64,000 bases of DNA from CAYPHY01 sp964410625. Lineage in GTDB: Bacteria > Chloroflexota > Anaerolineae > Promineifilales > Promineifilaceae. The stretch is from positions 13,966 to 77,965 of the forward strand of contig CAYPHY010000021.1 of the NCBI GenBank assembly GCA_964410625.1. Reading direction: 5' to 3'. Below the pieces are notes generated by a model. That model was not told the origin of the DNA and ran no database searches. It saw only the letters and a list, made by a program, of their open reading frames with translations. This document shows positions 7,124 to 16,051 of this stretch, one piece after another (position 1 is the first letter of the stretch; the number at the start of each line of letters is the position of its first letter). The position numbers and the translations under genes were made by a program.

Positions 7124-9238
7124 GTGGCACTATTAACCCCCTTACAACAAGAGGTGGTGGACGCTGGACGGCATAGCTTTTTGCTGGGAGCGGCGGGAAC
7201 GGGAAAAACAACCGCGCTCCAGCAACGGCTTGTGCGCTTGTTGCGTGGCGGTGAACCGGCCTATACGCTACTTGTCCTGGTTGCCGAACCGGAGCATCGC
7301 CAGGCGTTCTATGACGCGGTGCATGGCTCTGGCTTGGGGCCATATGCCGATCTGGAAGCGACGACGTATACATCCATGGCACAGGAGATGGTCTCCCTGT
7401 TTTGGCCGTTGGTGGCGCGAGAGGCGGGTTTTGCGCGGCCGTACCAACCCCCAACCTTCCTCAGCTATGACATGGGGCAGTTGCTGATGTGGCATGTGGT
7501 GACGCCGATGCTAGAGCAGGGGGCGTTTGCTAATTTGCGGCTGCGGCCGCAGCAGATCGTCAGCCAACTGTTGGACACGCTCAACCGCGCCGCGCTCAAC
7601 GCCCTGACGCTGGACGAAGCCATTGAGCGGCAGCTCAAGACCTGGGCCGGGGAAGCGGAACGGCAACGGCAATTGGAAGATGCCGCACAATCCGTCCGCG
7701 CCTTTCGTCAATCCTGCCTCGACAACAGCTTGCTCGATTTGTCGTTGGTCGTCGAGGTCTTTGACCGGCAGCTAGTACAGCATCCCGAATTTCATCGTTA
7801 CTTCCGCGAACGGTATCGCCATCTGCTGGTGGATAATGTGGAGGAACAGACCCCGGCCGGGCAAAACTTCGTCGCCAGCCTGATGGGCGAGACGCAAACG
7901 ACGGCGATTGCCTATGATGCTGGAGGGGGCTATAAGCGGTTTCTAGCGGCCGACCCGCATGGCGCGGAAGCGTTCTACCATCGCTGCGAACTGCAATTCC
8001 GCTTCGAGGAGAGCTTTGTCGCCCCACCGGAGATGAACCGCCTGGCGAATCTGGTTGAGAACTATCTGCTGCACACGACACGGCCGACGGCCGATGCCGG
8101 AGCCATGATCCAACAGGTAATCGGCGGCCGTTATCGGCGGGAGATGGTGGTAGAGTTGGCGGCCGTCTTGGGGCAGATGGTGCATCAGGATGGGATGATG
8201 CCGGGGAGTATCGCCATCGTCGTCCCCTACCTGGATGAGTCGCTACGCTATATGCTGACCAAAGCGCTGACCAACGAAGGCTTGCCCTATCGCCTGCTGC
8301 GGCGCCGTTCCAGCCCACGTGAGGAGCCGCGCGTCCGGGCCTGGCTAACCTGGCTGGCGCTGGCGCATCCCGATTGGAATATCCACCCCACCGCCTACGA
8401 TGTGGCCGAAGCGTTGACCTTGAGCATCCAGGGCTTAGACCCCGCCCGCGCCCAACTGCTGGCGACCCATCTCTACCGGCCGGAGGGGCCATCGTTGCTG
8501 CCCGTTGAGGATTTACCGGCGGCCGTTGCCAGCCGCATTGGCACAGGACAGGCAGGCGAAGCGATCATCCCCCTGGTCGAGGAGTTGCGCCAATGGTTGG
8601 AACTGCGTGGCGGCTCCTTGCCGATTGACGCCTTTCTCCATACGCTGTTTAGCGAGTTGTTATCGCAGCAGCGTTTCCAGCCGGAGCCGGACTTGGCGGG
8701 GGCGGCCGTTTGTGATTGGTTGGTGCGCTCGGCAACGCGCCTGCGCCAATCGGCCGGGGCGATGGGCTTTAAGCGGCCGTCGGAGACGGGGGCGGCCTTC
8801 ATTGATGCGGTCTATCAGGGGTTGGTGACGGCCAACCCGCCCGATCTCGGCGAGCCGCCCGATCCGGATGGCGTGATCATCGCCACGATTTACGGCTACT
8901 TGCTTGGCGGGCCGCCGGTGGATGTGCAGGTGTGGTTGGAAACGGCGGCAACGGGCTGGTGGGACATCCCCCGCCAGCCATTGAGCAACGCCTTTGTGCT
9001 GGCGCAGAGCCGCGCGGCCGATTTGATCTGGACGGCCGAGGAGGAGTTTGGCGTGCGCAACGAGCTGCTCAGCCGTATTGTGCGTGGTCTGGTCTACCGG
9101 TGTCGCCAGGGCGTGATCCTCGCCAGCAGCGACCTCGACCGGCGCGGCGTGCGCCAGGATGGGCCGCTGTGGCGAGCATTGGGACCGGCTGTAAGGGAAG
9201 TGGGCAGTAGGCAGGTGGCAGTGGACGGTAATCGGTAA
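7124..9238 (+). CDS. UvrD/Rep-like superfamily I ATPase (helicase-like), short form
   Basis: 704 aa with GTG start; GGAG at 7115-7118 is a plausible ribosome site. Walker A is GAAGTGKTTALQQRL (about 22-36). A Walker B-like LLVDNVEEQ lies near 234, with VDNVEE in place of the usual VDEFQD. A C-terminal helicase-2-like region has IAIVVPYLDES near 365 and a distant motif VI-like segment NELLSRIVRGLVYRCRQG near 647. It is shorter than full UvrD/AddA proteins and no nuclease domain is obvious. A role in DNA repair or recombination is inferred from the fold only; the changed Walker B could mean altered helicase activity. The last ~17 residues (after LGPAVREV) are encoded by a GGCAGTAGGCAGGTGGCAGT-type repeat, so the natural C-terminus may have been replaced. 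Confidence 0.72.
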   Translation: MALLTPLQQEVVDAGRHSFLLGAAGTGKTTALQQRLVRLLRGGEPAYTLLVLVAEPEHRQAFYDAVHGSGLGPYADLEATTYTSMAQEMVSLFWPLVAREAGFARPYQPPTFLSYDMGQLLMWHVVTPMLEQGAFANLRLRPQQIVSQLLDTLNRAALNALTLDEAIERQLKTWAGEAERQRQLEDAAQSVRAFRQSCLDNSLLDLSLVVEVFDRQLVQHPEFHRYFRERYRHLLVDNVEEQTPAGQNFVASLMGETQTTAIAYDAGGGYKRFLAADPHGAEAFYHRCELQFRFEESFVAPPEMNRLANLVENYLLHTTRPTADAGAMIQQVIGGRYRREMVVELAAVLGQMVHQDGMMPGSIAIVVPYLDESLRYMLTKALTNEGLPYRLLRRRSSPREEPRVRAWLTWLALAHPDWNIHPTAYDVAEALTLSIQGLDPARAQLLATHLYRPEGPSLLPVEDLPAAVASRIGTGQAGEAIIPLVEELRQWLELRGGSLPIDAFLHTLFSELLSQQRFQPEPDLAGAAVCDWLVRSATRLRQSAGAMGFKRPSETGAAFIDAVYQGLVTANPPDLGEPPDPDGVIIATIYGYLLGGPPVDVQVWLETAATGWWDIPRQPLSNAFVLAQSRAADLIWTAEEEFGVRNELLSRIVRGLVYRCRQGVILASSDLDRRGVRQDGPLWRALGPAVREVGSRQVAVDGNR

Positions 9239-9256
9239 TCCGTAATCGGATTGGTG
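9198..9256. repeat. GGGCAGTAGGCAGGTGGCAGT / GGTAATCGGTAATCCG repeat
   Basis: Two low-complexity unit types lie back to back. The repeat covers the last codons of the UvrD-like gene and its stop. Related units occur near 27433, 39640 and 48946. Confidence 0.6.
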
Positions 9257-9259
9257 GTT

Positions 9260-9529
9260 TCACAAAGCGTGAAGCCGTTCGCGGACCCAGCCGCGAATTA
9301 GGTCAATGTAGGAGGTTCCTAAAGACCTTGCTACTCGTTTGGCGGCTTCAACTTCTTCGAGCCGCAAGCTAATCGGAATCGTTACTTCTACGGCACGCTG
9401 AAAGACAGGCTCGGTCACTTCTTCTAGTTCATCCTCAAAGTCAGTCAGGTCGTGGGTATCCCAGAATTGTGCCAATTCGGTAATTGAATCTGTTTCCGGT
9501 ATTTTCTTTTGGTTCATTTTTGTTTCCAT
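9260..9529 (-). CDS. CopG-type antitoxin of a BrnTA-like toxin-antitoxin pair
   Basis: 89 aa. The acidic N-terminal segment (HDLTDFEDELEEVTEPVF, 31-48) and the ribbon-helix-helix-like C-terminus (VTIPISLRLEEVEAAKRVA and GTSYIDLIRGWVRERL) match the CopG antitoxin family. The start ATG at 9529 lies 16 nt inside the upstream toxin gene. Toxin first, antitoxin second, with overlap is the usual order of brnT-brnA. It should neutralise the toxin and repress the operon by DNA binding. Confidence 0.8.
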   Translation of the reverse strand: METKMNQKKIPETDSITELAQFWDTHDLTDFEDELEEVTEPVFQRAVEVTIPISLRLEEVEAAKRVARSLGTSYIDLIRGWVRERLHAL

Positions 9530-9798
9530 CGCTCAAAGCGTCTTCTTTCGGTTTGCGTCATCGGTCGGGCTGTTACTGGATAGCCTCGCCCATCTGGAAA
9601 TTGGATTACTGCGCAAAACAGATAACGGCCAGTCCATGTTTGTCCAAGTACATAGTATACAGGATTTTTCCCTTCCGATCTCGCTCGGAGTATAAGTGGG
9701 TTGCTAAAACAAACTTCTTCAACCTCTTCTGGGGCGACCCCATGAAATGCAATGTGTTCCACTCTTTCTTCGGGCCAGATCAGTTCTTTAATTCGCAT
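9514..9798 (-). CDS. BrnT-like ribonuclease toxin
   Basis: 94 aa, RelE-fold BrnT-like. It has an HGVAPEEVEEVCFSNPLILRA segment followed by the typical basic end YPVTARPMTQTERRRFERWK. BrnT toxins are small mRNA interferases held by a CopG/BrnA partner. It is the upstream gene of the pair and overlaps the antitoxin by 16 nt. Family known, target unknown. Confidence 0.78.
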   Translation of the reverse strand: MRIKELIWPEERVEHIAFHGVAPEEVEEVCFSNPLILRARSEGKNPVYYVLGQTWTGRYLFCAVIQFPDGRGYPVTARPMTQTERRRFERWKQK

Positions 9799-9891
9799 GG
9801 TTTAACAAGCCGTTTGTCTTCAGTAGATAATTGCAAAGTGTAAATATAATTTATCCTATAAGTAAAAAACATTCTACTTGAACGAGGTACA

Positions 9892-10332
9892 ATGAGAGAG
9901 AGAAAAATTCGGCCGATTGCCATCTGTCTCTTTCGACACAACGGCCGCATCCTGGCCGCTGAGGGGTATGACGCGCTAAAGCAGCAACCCTTTTATCGGC
10001 CGTTGGGCGGTAGTATTGAGTTTGGGGAACGAGGCGAGGAGACGATTGTGCGCGAGATACGGGAGGAGTTGGGGGTCGAGGTTAAGGACATCATCTATCT
10101 GGCGACGTTGGAGAATATTTTTACCTACCAGGGGCAGATGGGACACGAGATTGTGCTGGTCTATGATGGGAGGTTTGTGGACCAGAGCTTGTATGAACGG
10201 CCGCTATTGGAAGGGTATGAGATAGATGATGGGGAAACGATCACGGCCGTGTGGCTCGACCTGACAACTCGCGGCCCCGATTCACCCCCTCTCTACCCCG
10301 ACGGCTTGCCGGAATTGTTACAAAACTTATAA
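9892..10332 (+). CDS. Nudix hydrolase
   Basis: 146 aa. A complete Nudix box GX5EX7REUXEEXGU is present from G40 (GSIEFGE, then RGEETIVREIREELGV), giving the metal-binding helix that hydrolyses nucleoside diphosphate derivatives. GAGG lies about 5 nt before the ATG. It stands alone and diverges from the toxin-antitoxin pair. The exact substrate cannot be read from the sequence. Confidence 0.9.
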   Translation: MRERKIRPIAICLFRHNGRILAAEGYDALKQQPFYRPLGGSIEFGERGEETIVREIREELGVEVKDIIYLATLENIFTYQGQMGHEIVLVYDGRFVDQSLYERPLLEGYEIDDGETITAVWLDLTTRGPDSPPLYPDGLPELLQNL

Positions 10333-10335
10333 AGA

Positions 10336-10362
10336 GGCGAGGCAATTAGATATTGCCTCGCC
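10336..10362 (+). terminator. Hairpin downstream of the Nudix gene
   Basis: A perfect 11-bp stem, GGCGAGGCAAT (10336-10346) with ATTGCCTCGCC (10352-10362), and a 5-nt loop starts 3 nt after the Nudix stop. No T-run follows, so it is either a weak intrinsic terminator or an RNA 3'-end stabiliser. Confidence 0.5.
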
Positions 10363-10383
10363 CCAACGCTTCACTACCAATGT

Positions 10384-10433
10384 CGAGTGATACTCGCCAC
10401 TCATCACTAACCACTAACCACTACCAACTACCC
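10384..10433. repeat. CACTCATCACTAACCACTA repeat
   Basis: Units CACTCATCACTAACCACTAACC lie between the Nudix and fadD-like genes and reach the end of the latter. Same family as 19686-19757, 42124-42200, 45760-45842 and 46921-46985. Confidence 0.7.
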
Positions 10434-12131
10434 CCTCGCCGCTTCTTTCTCTTTATGCTCTTTCACCAACTCTCGTTTGAGAACCTTGCCAACGATGGTC
10501 TTTGGTAGTTCGCCACGAAATTCGATATAGCGCGGATACTTGTACTTTGCCAGTTGATCCTTGCTCCACTCCATAATCTCTTGCTCGGTGACGGTGCTGC
10601 CCGGCTTAAGGACGACCCACGCCTTCACGGTTTCACCACGGCGCGGGTCTGGCACACCGGCCACGCAGACTTCCTGGATGTCCGGGAATCGTGCCAATAC
10701 TTCCTCGACCTCGCGCGGGTAAACATTGTAGCCGCCGCAGATGATCAGGTCTTTCTTGCGGTCTTCGATATAGAAGAAGCCCTCTTCATCCATGCGGGCG
10801 ATGTCGCCGGTATAGAGCCAGCCGTCGCGCAAGGTGCCGTCGTCGGACATATTCCAATAACCCTGCATAATTGTCGGGCCTTTGATCGCCATCTCGCCGA
10901 TTTCGCCTACCGGCATTTCCACATCGGGGTCAGTGGGATCCATCAGCTTCACCTCCACACCGGGAAGGGGCAGCCCGATGGAGCCAGGCGGGTTCTTGCT
11001 GTTGATCGGATTGGCGTGGGTGGCGACATGCCCTTCGGTCAGTCCATACCCCTCCACTAACTTTCCACCGGTCAACTGCTCGAAACGCTCCTTTGTTTCG
11101 CGCAAGAGGGGGGCCGAGCCGGAGATACAGGCGCGAATCGATTTCACATCATATTTTCCGGCCGCCACCTTGGGATTATTATTGATCGCCACATACATCG
11201 CCGGGACGCCGGGGAAGTAGGCGGGCTTGTATTTGTTGATACTGCCGAGGACATCATCCTGGTTGCGTGGATCGGCGACGATGATCAGCCGTCCGGCAAT
11301 GCTGGCGGCAAAGAGCATCGCCGCGACCATGCCGTAGGAGTGGAAGAAGGGGATGGCGCCGAGGATGGTTTCACGGCCGTACTCCCAATCCGTCACCCAT
11401 GCGCCGACCATGGCCACATTCGCTACCAGATTGCGGTGCAGGGCGATCGCCCCCTTGGAAAGGCCGGTTGTGCCGCCCGTATATTGCAGCAACGCGATGT
11501 CGTCCGGGGAGACATCTACATTGGGCTTTGGCTGGCGCGACCCCAGGGCGATGAAGTCCTGGAAGGCCATATCCCCCGCTTCGAGCGTTACGCGATCGCC
11601 GCTTTTCTTTTCGCGGGTCAGCCCATAGAGAAAGCGCAAATGGGGCGGCAGGTACTCTTTTACATTGGTCACGATGATCCGCTTGACCTGGGTGTGACCG
11701 CCACGCTGCACCTTTTTCAATAGATTGTAGTAGCGGCTCATCACAAATACTGTCTCCGCGCCGCAATCGGACAGTTGGTGTTCTAATTCGCGCTCGGTAT
11801 AGAGTGGGTTGGTGGCAATGACGATGCCTCCCGCCTTGAGGATACCATAATAGGTCATCACCAGTTGCGGGGTATTGGCCATGTAAATGACGGCGCGATG
11901 CCCTTTTTGAAAGCCATTGGCGATCAGTCCGGCGGCTATCGCGTCGGCATAGCTGTTTAGTTCGCGGTAGGTGATGTTACGGCCGCGAAAAACCAGGGCG
12001 ACATTATCCGGCTTCTTGCGGGCTGCTTCTTCCAAATAGTGGTGGATGGTTTGTTTAGGAACCTCCAGAGTATGGGGGACGCCGGCATCATACTGCTTTA
12101 ACCAGGGTTTGTCGGCATAGGTTACGCTCAT
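10428..12131 (-). CDS. fadD: Long-chain fatty acid-CoA ligase (AMP-forming)
   Basis: 567 aa from the ATG at 12131, which is chosen because AGGAG stands 7 nt upstream; a longer frame to 12182 has no such signal. The ANL-family core is complete: the P-loop-like YTGGTTGLSKGA, the A5 motif EGYGLTEGH, the A7 region GWLYTGDIARMDEEGFFYI, the hinge DRKKDLIICGGYNVYPREVEE and a C-terminal catalytic lysine in GELPKTIVGKVLKREL. It activates long-chain fatty acids to acyl-CoA for degradation or lipid synthesis. The plsX and fabF genes lie further along, but not in the same operon. Confidence 0.92.
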   Translation of the reverse strand: MSVTYADKPWLKQYDAGVPHTLEVPKQTIHHYLEEAARKKPDNVALVFRGRNITYRELNSYADAIAAGLIANGFQKGHRAVIYMANTPQLVMTYYGILKAGGIVIATNPLYTERELEHQLSDCGAETVFVMSRYYNLLKKVQRGGHTQVKRIIVTNVKEYLPPHLRFLYGLTREKKSGDRVTLEAGDMAFQDFIALGSRQPKPNVDVSPDDIALLQYTGGTTGLSKGAIALHRNLVANVAMVGAWVTDWEYGRETILGAIPFFHSYGMVAAMLFAASIAGRLIIVADPRNQDDVLGSINKYKPAYFPGVPAMYVAINNNPKVAAGKYDVKSIRACISGSAPLLRETKERFEQLTGGKLVEGYGLTEGHVATHANPINSKNPPGSIGLPLPGVEVKLMDPTDPDVEMPVGEIGEMAIKGPTIMQGYWNMSDDGTLRDGWLYTGDIARMDEEGFFYIEDRKKDLIICGGYNVYPREVEEVLARFPDIQEVCVAGVPDPRRGETVKAWVVLKPGSTVTEQEIMEWSKDQLAKYKYPRYIEFRGELPKTIVGKVLKRELVKEHKEKEAARG

Positions 12132-12586
12132 CGTTTTACTCCTGTGAAAATAGCAACGAATTACGCGAATTCCTGCTTTCATTCATGGTGGTGGGCTGGT
12201 TGCCCAAGTGAACTCCCTTGAAAATCGTTACGCGGATGACGCGGATTTTCATCCCTTTGTGATGTTCGTTCGCGCCATGCATAGCTCTTCAGATAATGTT
12301 GCTAATGTGGCGCGATTTGGCAAATCGGGTTACTAGATTTTCATTCATTGTGCTGAGTAACTACCCGTGAACAGTCCAATATGACTTGAACCAATGAGAC
12401 TGTCTATCACTTTTTATAGGGTTGAACTCGGTAGCAAAAAATAATCAGGCTTTGCCCAGCTTACCTTATATTATACATGGTTGTATGGAATATCATAAAT
12501 TGCAATCATCACTGTTTTATCGGCCGTTCGTCATGGATCACTCCCTCTTCAGGAGATAGCAATGAATTGGTGGCTGATCACCGACG
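12132..12586. other. Intergenic region with repeats and an AT-rich stretch
   Basis: No gene seen in 455 nt. It holds direct and inverted short units (GCAACGAATTACGCGAATTCC near 12150, CGTTACGCGGATGACGCGGA near 12228) and a palindromic element GCGCGATTTGGCAAATCG (about 12308-12330). A minus-strand TATAAT at 12470-12475 could belong to a promoter for the fadD-like gene, but no good -35 box accompanies it. Confidence 0.6.
12308..12335. repeat. Palindromic GCGCGATTTG-CAAATCG repeat
   Basis: Short imperfect palindrome of the TGTAGCGCGATTT family, without gene content. Confidence 0.65.
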
Positions 12587-15500
12587 CTAAGGCACAATCA
12601 ACCCCTCAACAACCACCTTATCATCGATAAGCGTGCCATCCTCGGCCGACACCGGCAAACGGCGCAAGGTTGCCAGCAGATACCAACCGATATGAAGGCG
12701 ATATGTGCCGGGCTGTAGATCCCCCTGTAGCTGTACCACATAAGGGTCGCGAACGACCTCGCCCACCCGCCACTGGCTAGTCGGATAACTCCCCTGTACC
12801 GGCCAGCTATCCACCTGGCCGACGATTTGGTCCCGTTCGTCCAGCACCTGGACAAAGACGGTGTAATCTTCGCCCATATCGGCAAGTGATTGCCAGGTTA
12901 GCCCCAACGAGAGTTGGCCGCCGGGTTGCAGCGTTTCTTCCGGCAAATCTATGTCGAGTAGCGCGATCTTGTCATCAAAGTTCGTTGCGCCAGGGGCCAG
13001 GGGGACACCGCTGATCTCGATTTCGCCCAGCGTACAGCCAGAAGGATGGGCAATCTTCGATTGCACGATGAAGGATGAAGGATGAAACCAGCCACATAGA
13101 GTCGTTCCATCGCCGTTGGTTGCTAGTAGATGATAACGGCCGTTCTCCACCATCGTCTCTACCTGCTGCACATAGACCCTTCCCAATTGACAATTGACAA
13201 CTGACAATTGACAACTAACCATTTCCCCCCCGCTCCTCTGCTCCTCCGCTCCCCCGCTTCCTATCGGCCGCAACTCAAACGCCAACGCCTCTCCATCTCC
13301 ATAGCCATAATACGCCACCGCTAGCGGCGTACCGGGGCGCACCTGGGAGGGGAAGGCGGCCGTTTCCAACAAGAAAGAAGCGAATTGAGCGCGGTAGGGG
13401 CGGCCGTCAAGCGGGACGGTTGGTGGGGGCAAAGGGATGGTGGTGATAGCTTGCCAGTTGAGGTCGTCGGCCGCTGTATAGGGTGGGGCGGTGGCGACTT
13501 CTATAGCGTAGTGGCAAGCGGCAGGTGGCGGCTGGCAACTGGCGCGTGGATGGGGGAGTAGGTAGAAGTCGGGGACGATTTCGTGTCCTTTCCAGGCGTT
13601 GATGGGATAGTTATTGCTTACCGGATGTTGGCCTTCGGGGATGATCGGCCGTCCGGCGAAGTCCGGGCCAGACCAGCGCAAGTAGACGACCGGCGCGTCG
13701 GTTGGGTCGGCATCGGCTGCCTTGCGCCAGTAGAGGGTGACGGCCGTTGCCCCGGAATCAACGGCGGCCGTCGGCTCTACCGTGTAAACAAGCAATTCCA
13801 GGGGACCAACGCGCCTATCGGCGGCCGTCACACCGGGCGGCAGCGTTTCCAGCGGCCCGTTGCCAGCCTCTACCAACGGGCCGACCGAGCGCAAATGGTA
13901 GGTTCCTGCTAACCCTGGCAAAAAACGAGCGAGGTAAACCGTTTGCCCGGCGGCGACACGGCCGTCGAGTTCGGCGCGATAGGCCGCCTCGTCGGGCAAG
14001 ACCATGATCTCCAGGTCAGGCCGCACCCCCTCGGCTTGCTGCAAATAATAAAGCGGGGCGATCTTTTCGCTGTCGGCAAGAACGGCCGCGTTGGCCGCCA
14101 ATGGCATAGCCAACACCCCTTCCCCCCAGGTCAACAGCCCATCTTCACCAGCATGGCTGGTGGCTGCCCAATGGTTGATCCCCAGCCAGATGGCGGGGAT
14201 GGCAAAAATCAGGAGACTGAGAGACTGGGAGACTGAGAGATTGGAGATTGGGAGACTGGGAGACTGAGAGGCTGGGAGACTGGTTGCATTTAGTCTCTCA
14301 GTCTCCCAGTCTCCTAGTCTCCTATTAAAGAAGTACAGCAATGCACCACCCCCCACTGCCAGACAGAGTGCAATGACCAGATGGGCGGGGATGAGAAAGA
14401 CGGCGAGGTCGGGGACGTAGTAGTTGAGGGTGTAGAAAGTGAAGCCGAACCAGGTTAGAAGGAGGACGAGGGCAATGAGGCGTTGCCGCCAGAGGAGGAA
14501 GAGGAAGCCGAGCAGCGCGAGAAGCAGATAGAACCAGCCCCAGTTTTGCAGAAAGAGACGGCCGACTACCTCGTAGCGCGTCGAGTCGTTGAGCCAGGCG
14601 AACCACTGTAATGCACCCTGGAATCGGCCGCCCACCACCCAATCCACAAAGCGGCCGAGTCCCATCGGTTCGTTGTTCACCGCCTGCCAGCGCAAGGGTA
14701 AATAGGCATAAAGCAACAACGGCAGGGCAAAGGCCACCGCCAGTTGCAAGATGTTGAGCAGGAGACCACGAAGAGTCAAAGACACAAAGCTCGTCTTGGT
14801 CTCTTCGCGCCTTTGTGGTTTTAGCTGGCGGCCGAGGACAACCAGGATGGCAACGGCCGCGCCGGGCAAGAGAAACACGGACGTAAGATGGTTGGTTAAG
14901 GCCAGCCCACAAATAAACGCCAGCAGTAGCGACAACCGTTTCTGGTGGACTGATCCGACCTCGACTCGCAGCAAAGCTACCATCAGAGTCAACGCCAGAG
15001 CGACAAGCAGGGCATGAAGGGTATAGACTTCCGCAATAATTGCCTGACTCCAAAAAGTAGGGCTGAGGCCCAGAGCGACGGCCGCGATGAGGGCAGAGAG
15101 GGAGATTGGAGATTGGAGATTAGGAGACTGGGGGATTGGGAGATTACGGGTTGGTCTGGGTAGGGCTTGTTGGCCGATGAGGCGGCCTAGTTGGTATATT
15201 AGGATAATGGTTATGAAGGCATAGACGGCCGAGGCGAAGTTCATCCGCCAGGCGACGGTATTGACCGGCAACAGCGTAAACAGCTTTCCTAATAGAAGGT
15301 AAAGTGGATAGCCAGTCGGGTGGGCAATGCCCAGTTGCGGGGCGACTACTTGAAACTCAAAGGTATCGGCCTGCCCCACTGCGTTCGACATCGTGAGCAA
15401 ATAAACCGGCGCAAGCGCGACCAGGATTAGAACGATACCAAATAAAGAGCGAATTCTCCTCTGCCCCTCCGCTCCCCTGCTCCTCTGCTCCTCCACCCAC

Positions 15501-15898
15501 CACCCACCGACAAACAACGCGGCCGACAACCAGAGCGCAGCAAAGAACAGAAAACGGCCGCGCACCAGATCAACCGTCGGGCCGGGGAGATAGGCCAGAT
15601 TTAACAGTAGTGGGGCCAGTGTAGCGGTCAGGCGTGGGCGATCGAGGGCACGGCGTAGGAGCAAGCTGGCGACGATGGCGATGAGCAGTGCCAGGGAGAC
15701 GGCCGCCAATGGTTGGGCCAGCCAAAGCAGGCGGGGAAATTGCCACTCATAGAGCAAACGGCCGCTTGCCAGACCAAACACAACCAGCAGCAGGACGTTT
15801 AAGCTTGTCCATAGCCACGCGAAGGAAGGACGAAGCGCGGATTCTGTTTGCAAAGGCGTAGCGCCGGTGGTGCCGGTCGGCCGTTCATCGCTCATCAT
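12587..15898 (-). CDS. DUF2723-type polytopic membrane protein (PMT-like) with large C-terminal domain
   Basis: 1103 aa from ATG 15898. The N-terminal ~560 residues hold many hydrophobic helices. Near residues 160-190 is the characteristic DUF2723 segment with VGQADTFEFQVVAP and LGIAHPTGYPLYLLLGKLF. This family resembles protein O-mannosyltransferases, so a lipid-linked glycosyltransferase role is plausible but unproven. The C-terminal half is soluble and beta-rich. The gene carries several in-frame low-complexity segments encoded by the spacer repeats: about residues 134-147, 251-267, 526-563 and 879-948, with SQSPSLPISN-like, EEQRSGGE-like and CQLSVVNCQLG-like peptides. Some sit in predicted loops. 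Start choice: a TTG at 15913 is possible, but the ATG is preferred. Confidence 0.82.
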   Translation of the reverse strand: MMSDERPTGTTGATPLQTESALRPSFAWLWTSLNVLLLVVFGLASGRLLYEWQFPRLLWLAQPLAAVSLALLIAIVASLLLRRALDRPRLTATLAPLLLNLAYLPGPTVDLVRGRFLFFAALWLSAALFVGGWWVEEQRSRGAEGQRRIRSLFGIVLILVALAPVYLLTMSNAVGQADTFEFQVVAPQLGIAHPTGYPLYLLLGKLFTLLPVNTVAWRMNFASAVYAFITIILIYQLGRLIGQQALPRPTRNLPIPQSPNLQSPISLSALIAAVALGLSPTFWSQAIIAEVYTLHALLVALALTLMVALLRVEVGSVHQKRLSLLLAFICGLALTNHLTSVFLLPGAAVAILVVLGRQLKPQRREETKTSFVSLTLRGLLLNILQLAVAFALPLLLYAYLPLRWQAVNNEPMGLGRFVDWVVGGRFQGALQWFAWLNDSTRYEVVGRLFLQNWGWFYLLLALLGFLFLLWRQRLIALVLLLTWFGFTFYTLNYYVPDLAVFLIPAHLVIALCLAVGGGALLYFFNRRLGDWETERLNATSLPASQSPSLPISNLSVSQSLSLLIFAIPAIWLGINHWAATSHAGEDGLLTWGEGVLAMPLAANAAVLADSEKIAPLYYLQQAEGVRPDLEIMVLPDEAAYRAELDGRVAAGQTVYLARFLPGLAGTYHLRSVGPLVEAGNGPLETLPPGVTAADRRVGPLELLVYTVEPTAAVDSGATAVTLYWRKAADADPTDAPVVYLRWSGPDFAGRPIIPEGQHPVSNNYPINAWKGHEIVPDFYLLPHPRASCQPPPAACHYAIEVATAPPYTAADDLNWQAITTIPLPPPTVPLDGRPYRAQFASFLLETAAFPSQVRPGTPLAVAYYGYGDGEALAFELRPIGSGGAEEQRSGGEMVSCQLSVVNCQLGRVYVQQVETMVENGRYHLLATNGDGTTLCGWFHPSSFIVQSKIAHPSGCTLGEIEISGVPLAPGATNFDDKIALLDIDLPEETLQPGGQLSLGLTWQSLADMGEDYTVFVQVLDERDQIVGQVDSWPVQGSYPTSQWRVGEVVRDPYVVQLQGDLQPGTYRLHIGWYLLATLRRLPVSAEDGTLIDDKVVVEGLIVP
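13055..13262. repeat. Three repeat types inside the DUF2723 gene
   Basis: GATGAAGGATGAAGGATGAA (13066-13085 region), TTGACAATTGACAACTGACA (about 13188-13215) and CTCCTCTGCTCCTCCGCTCC (about 13231-13258) lie within coding sequence and are read in frame. All three types also occur in intergenic DNA of this window or inside other genes. Confidence 0.75.
14211..14322. repeat. GGAGACTGAGAGACTGGG repeat with complementary half, inside a gene
   Basis: Purine-rich GAGACTGGGAGACTGAGAG units and, after TGGTTGCATTTA, the complementary GTCTCTCAGTCTCCCAGTC units. The whole hairpin-forming element is translated as a loop of the DUF2723 protein. Confidence 0.85.
15098..15147. repeat. GGAGATTGGAGATTGG repeat inside the DUF2723 gene
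   Basis: Single-sided purine-rich units of the same family, translated as a NLPIPQSPNLQSPIS-like segment between two membrane helices. Confidence 0.75.
15459..15497. repeat. CTCCTCTGCCCCTCCGCTCC repeat inside the DUF2723 gene
   Basis: Pyrimidine-rich units encoding an EEQRSRGAEGQRR-like loop. Related units at 13231 and 63313 also lie inside genes. Confidence 0.7.
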
Positions 15899-15918
15899 GG
15901 ATATTGTATTCAATTATG

Positions 15919-15942
15919 TAGCGCGGGTTGCCAACCCGCAAA
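15919..15942. repeat. Palindromic TAGCGCGGGTTGCCAACCCGC repeat
   Basis: Arms GCGGGTTG and CAACCCGC, flanked on one side by TGTAGC. Member of the dispersed palindromic family; it lies in the divergent spacer between the DUF2723 gene and the PLP enzyme gene. Confidence 0.7.
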
Positions 15943-16051
15943 CTTCCGGTTCCAGGTTGAAAACCCCAAACGGGGATATAGGGGGGATACATCTGTTTCC
16001 TGTCACCGGCCATGCTGTGCTACAATTCATCATCCCAATAGGATTATCCAT

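Noticed and set aside
7635..8492. 285-codon minus-strand open frame inside the UvrD-like gene
   Set aside because: Composition (Pro/Arg/Ser) is typical of an antisense shadow in GC-rich DNA; the plus frame has the P-loop and helicase features.
15848..16051. N-terminal extension of the PLP enzyme to 15848
   Set aside because: The extra codons run through the divergent spacer and a palindromic repeat; family similarity starts after the ATG at 16052.
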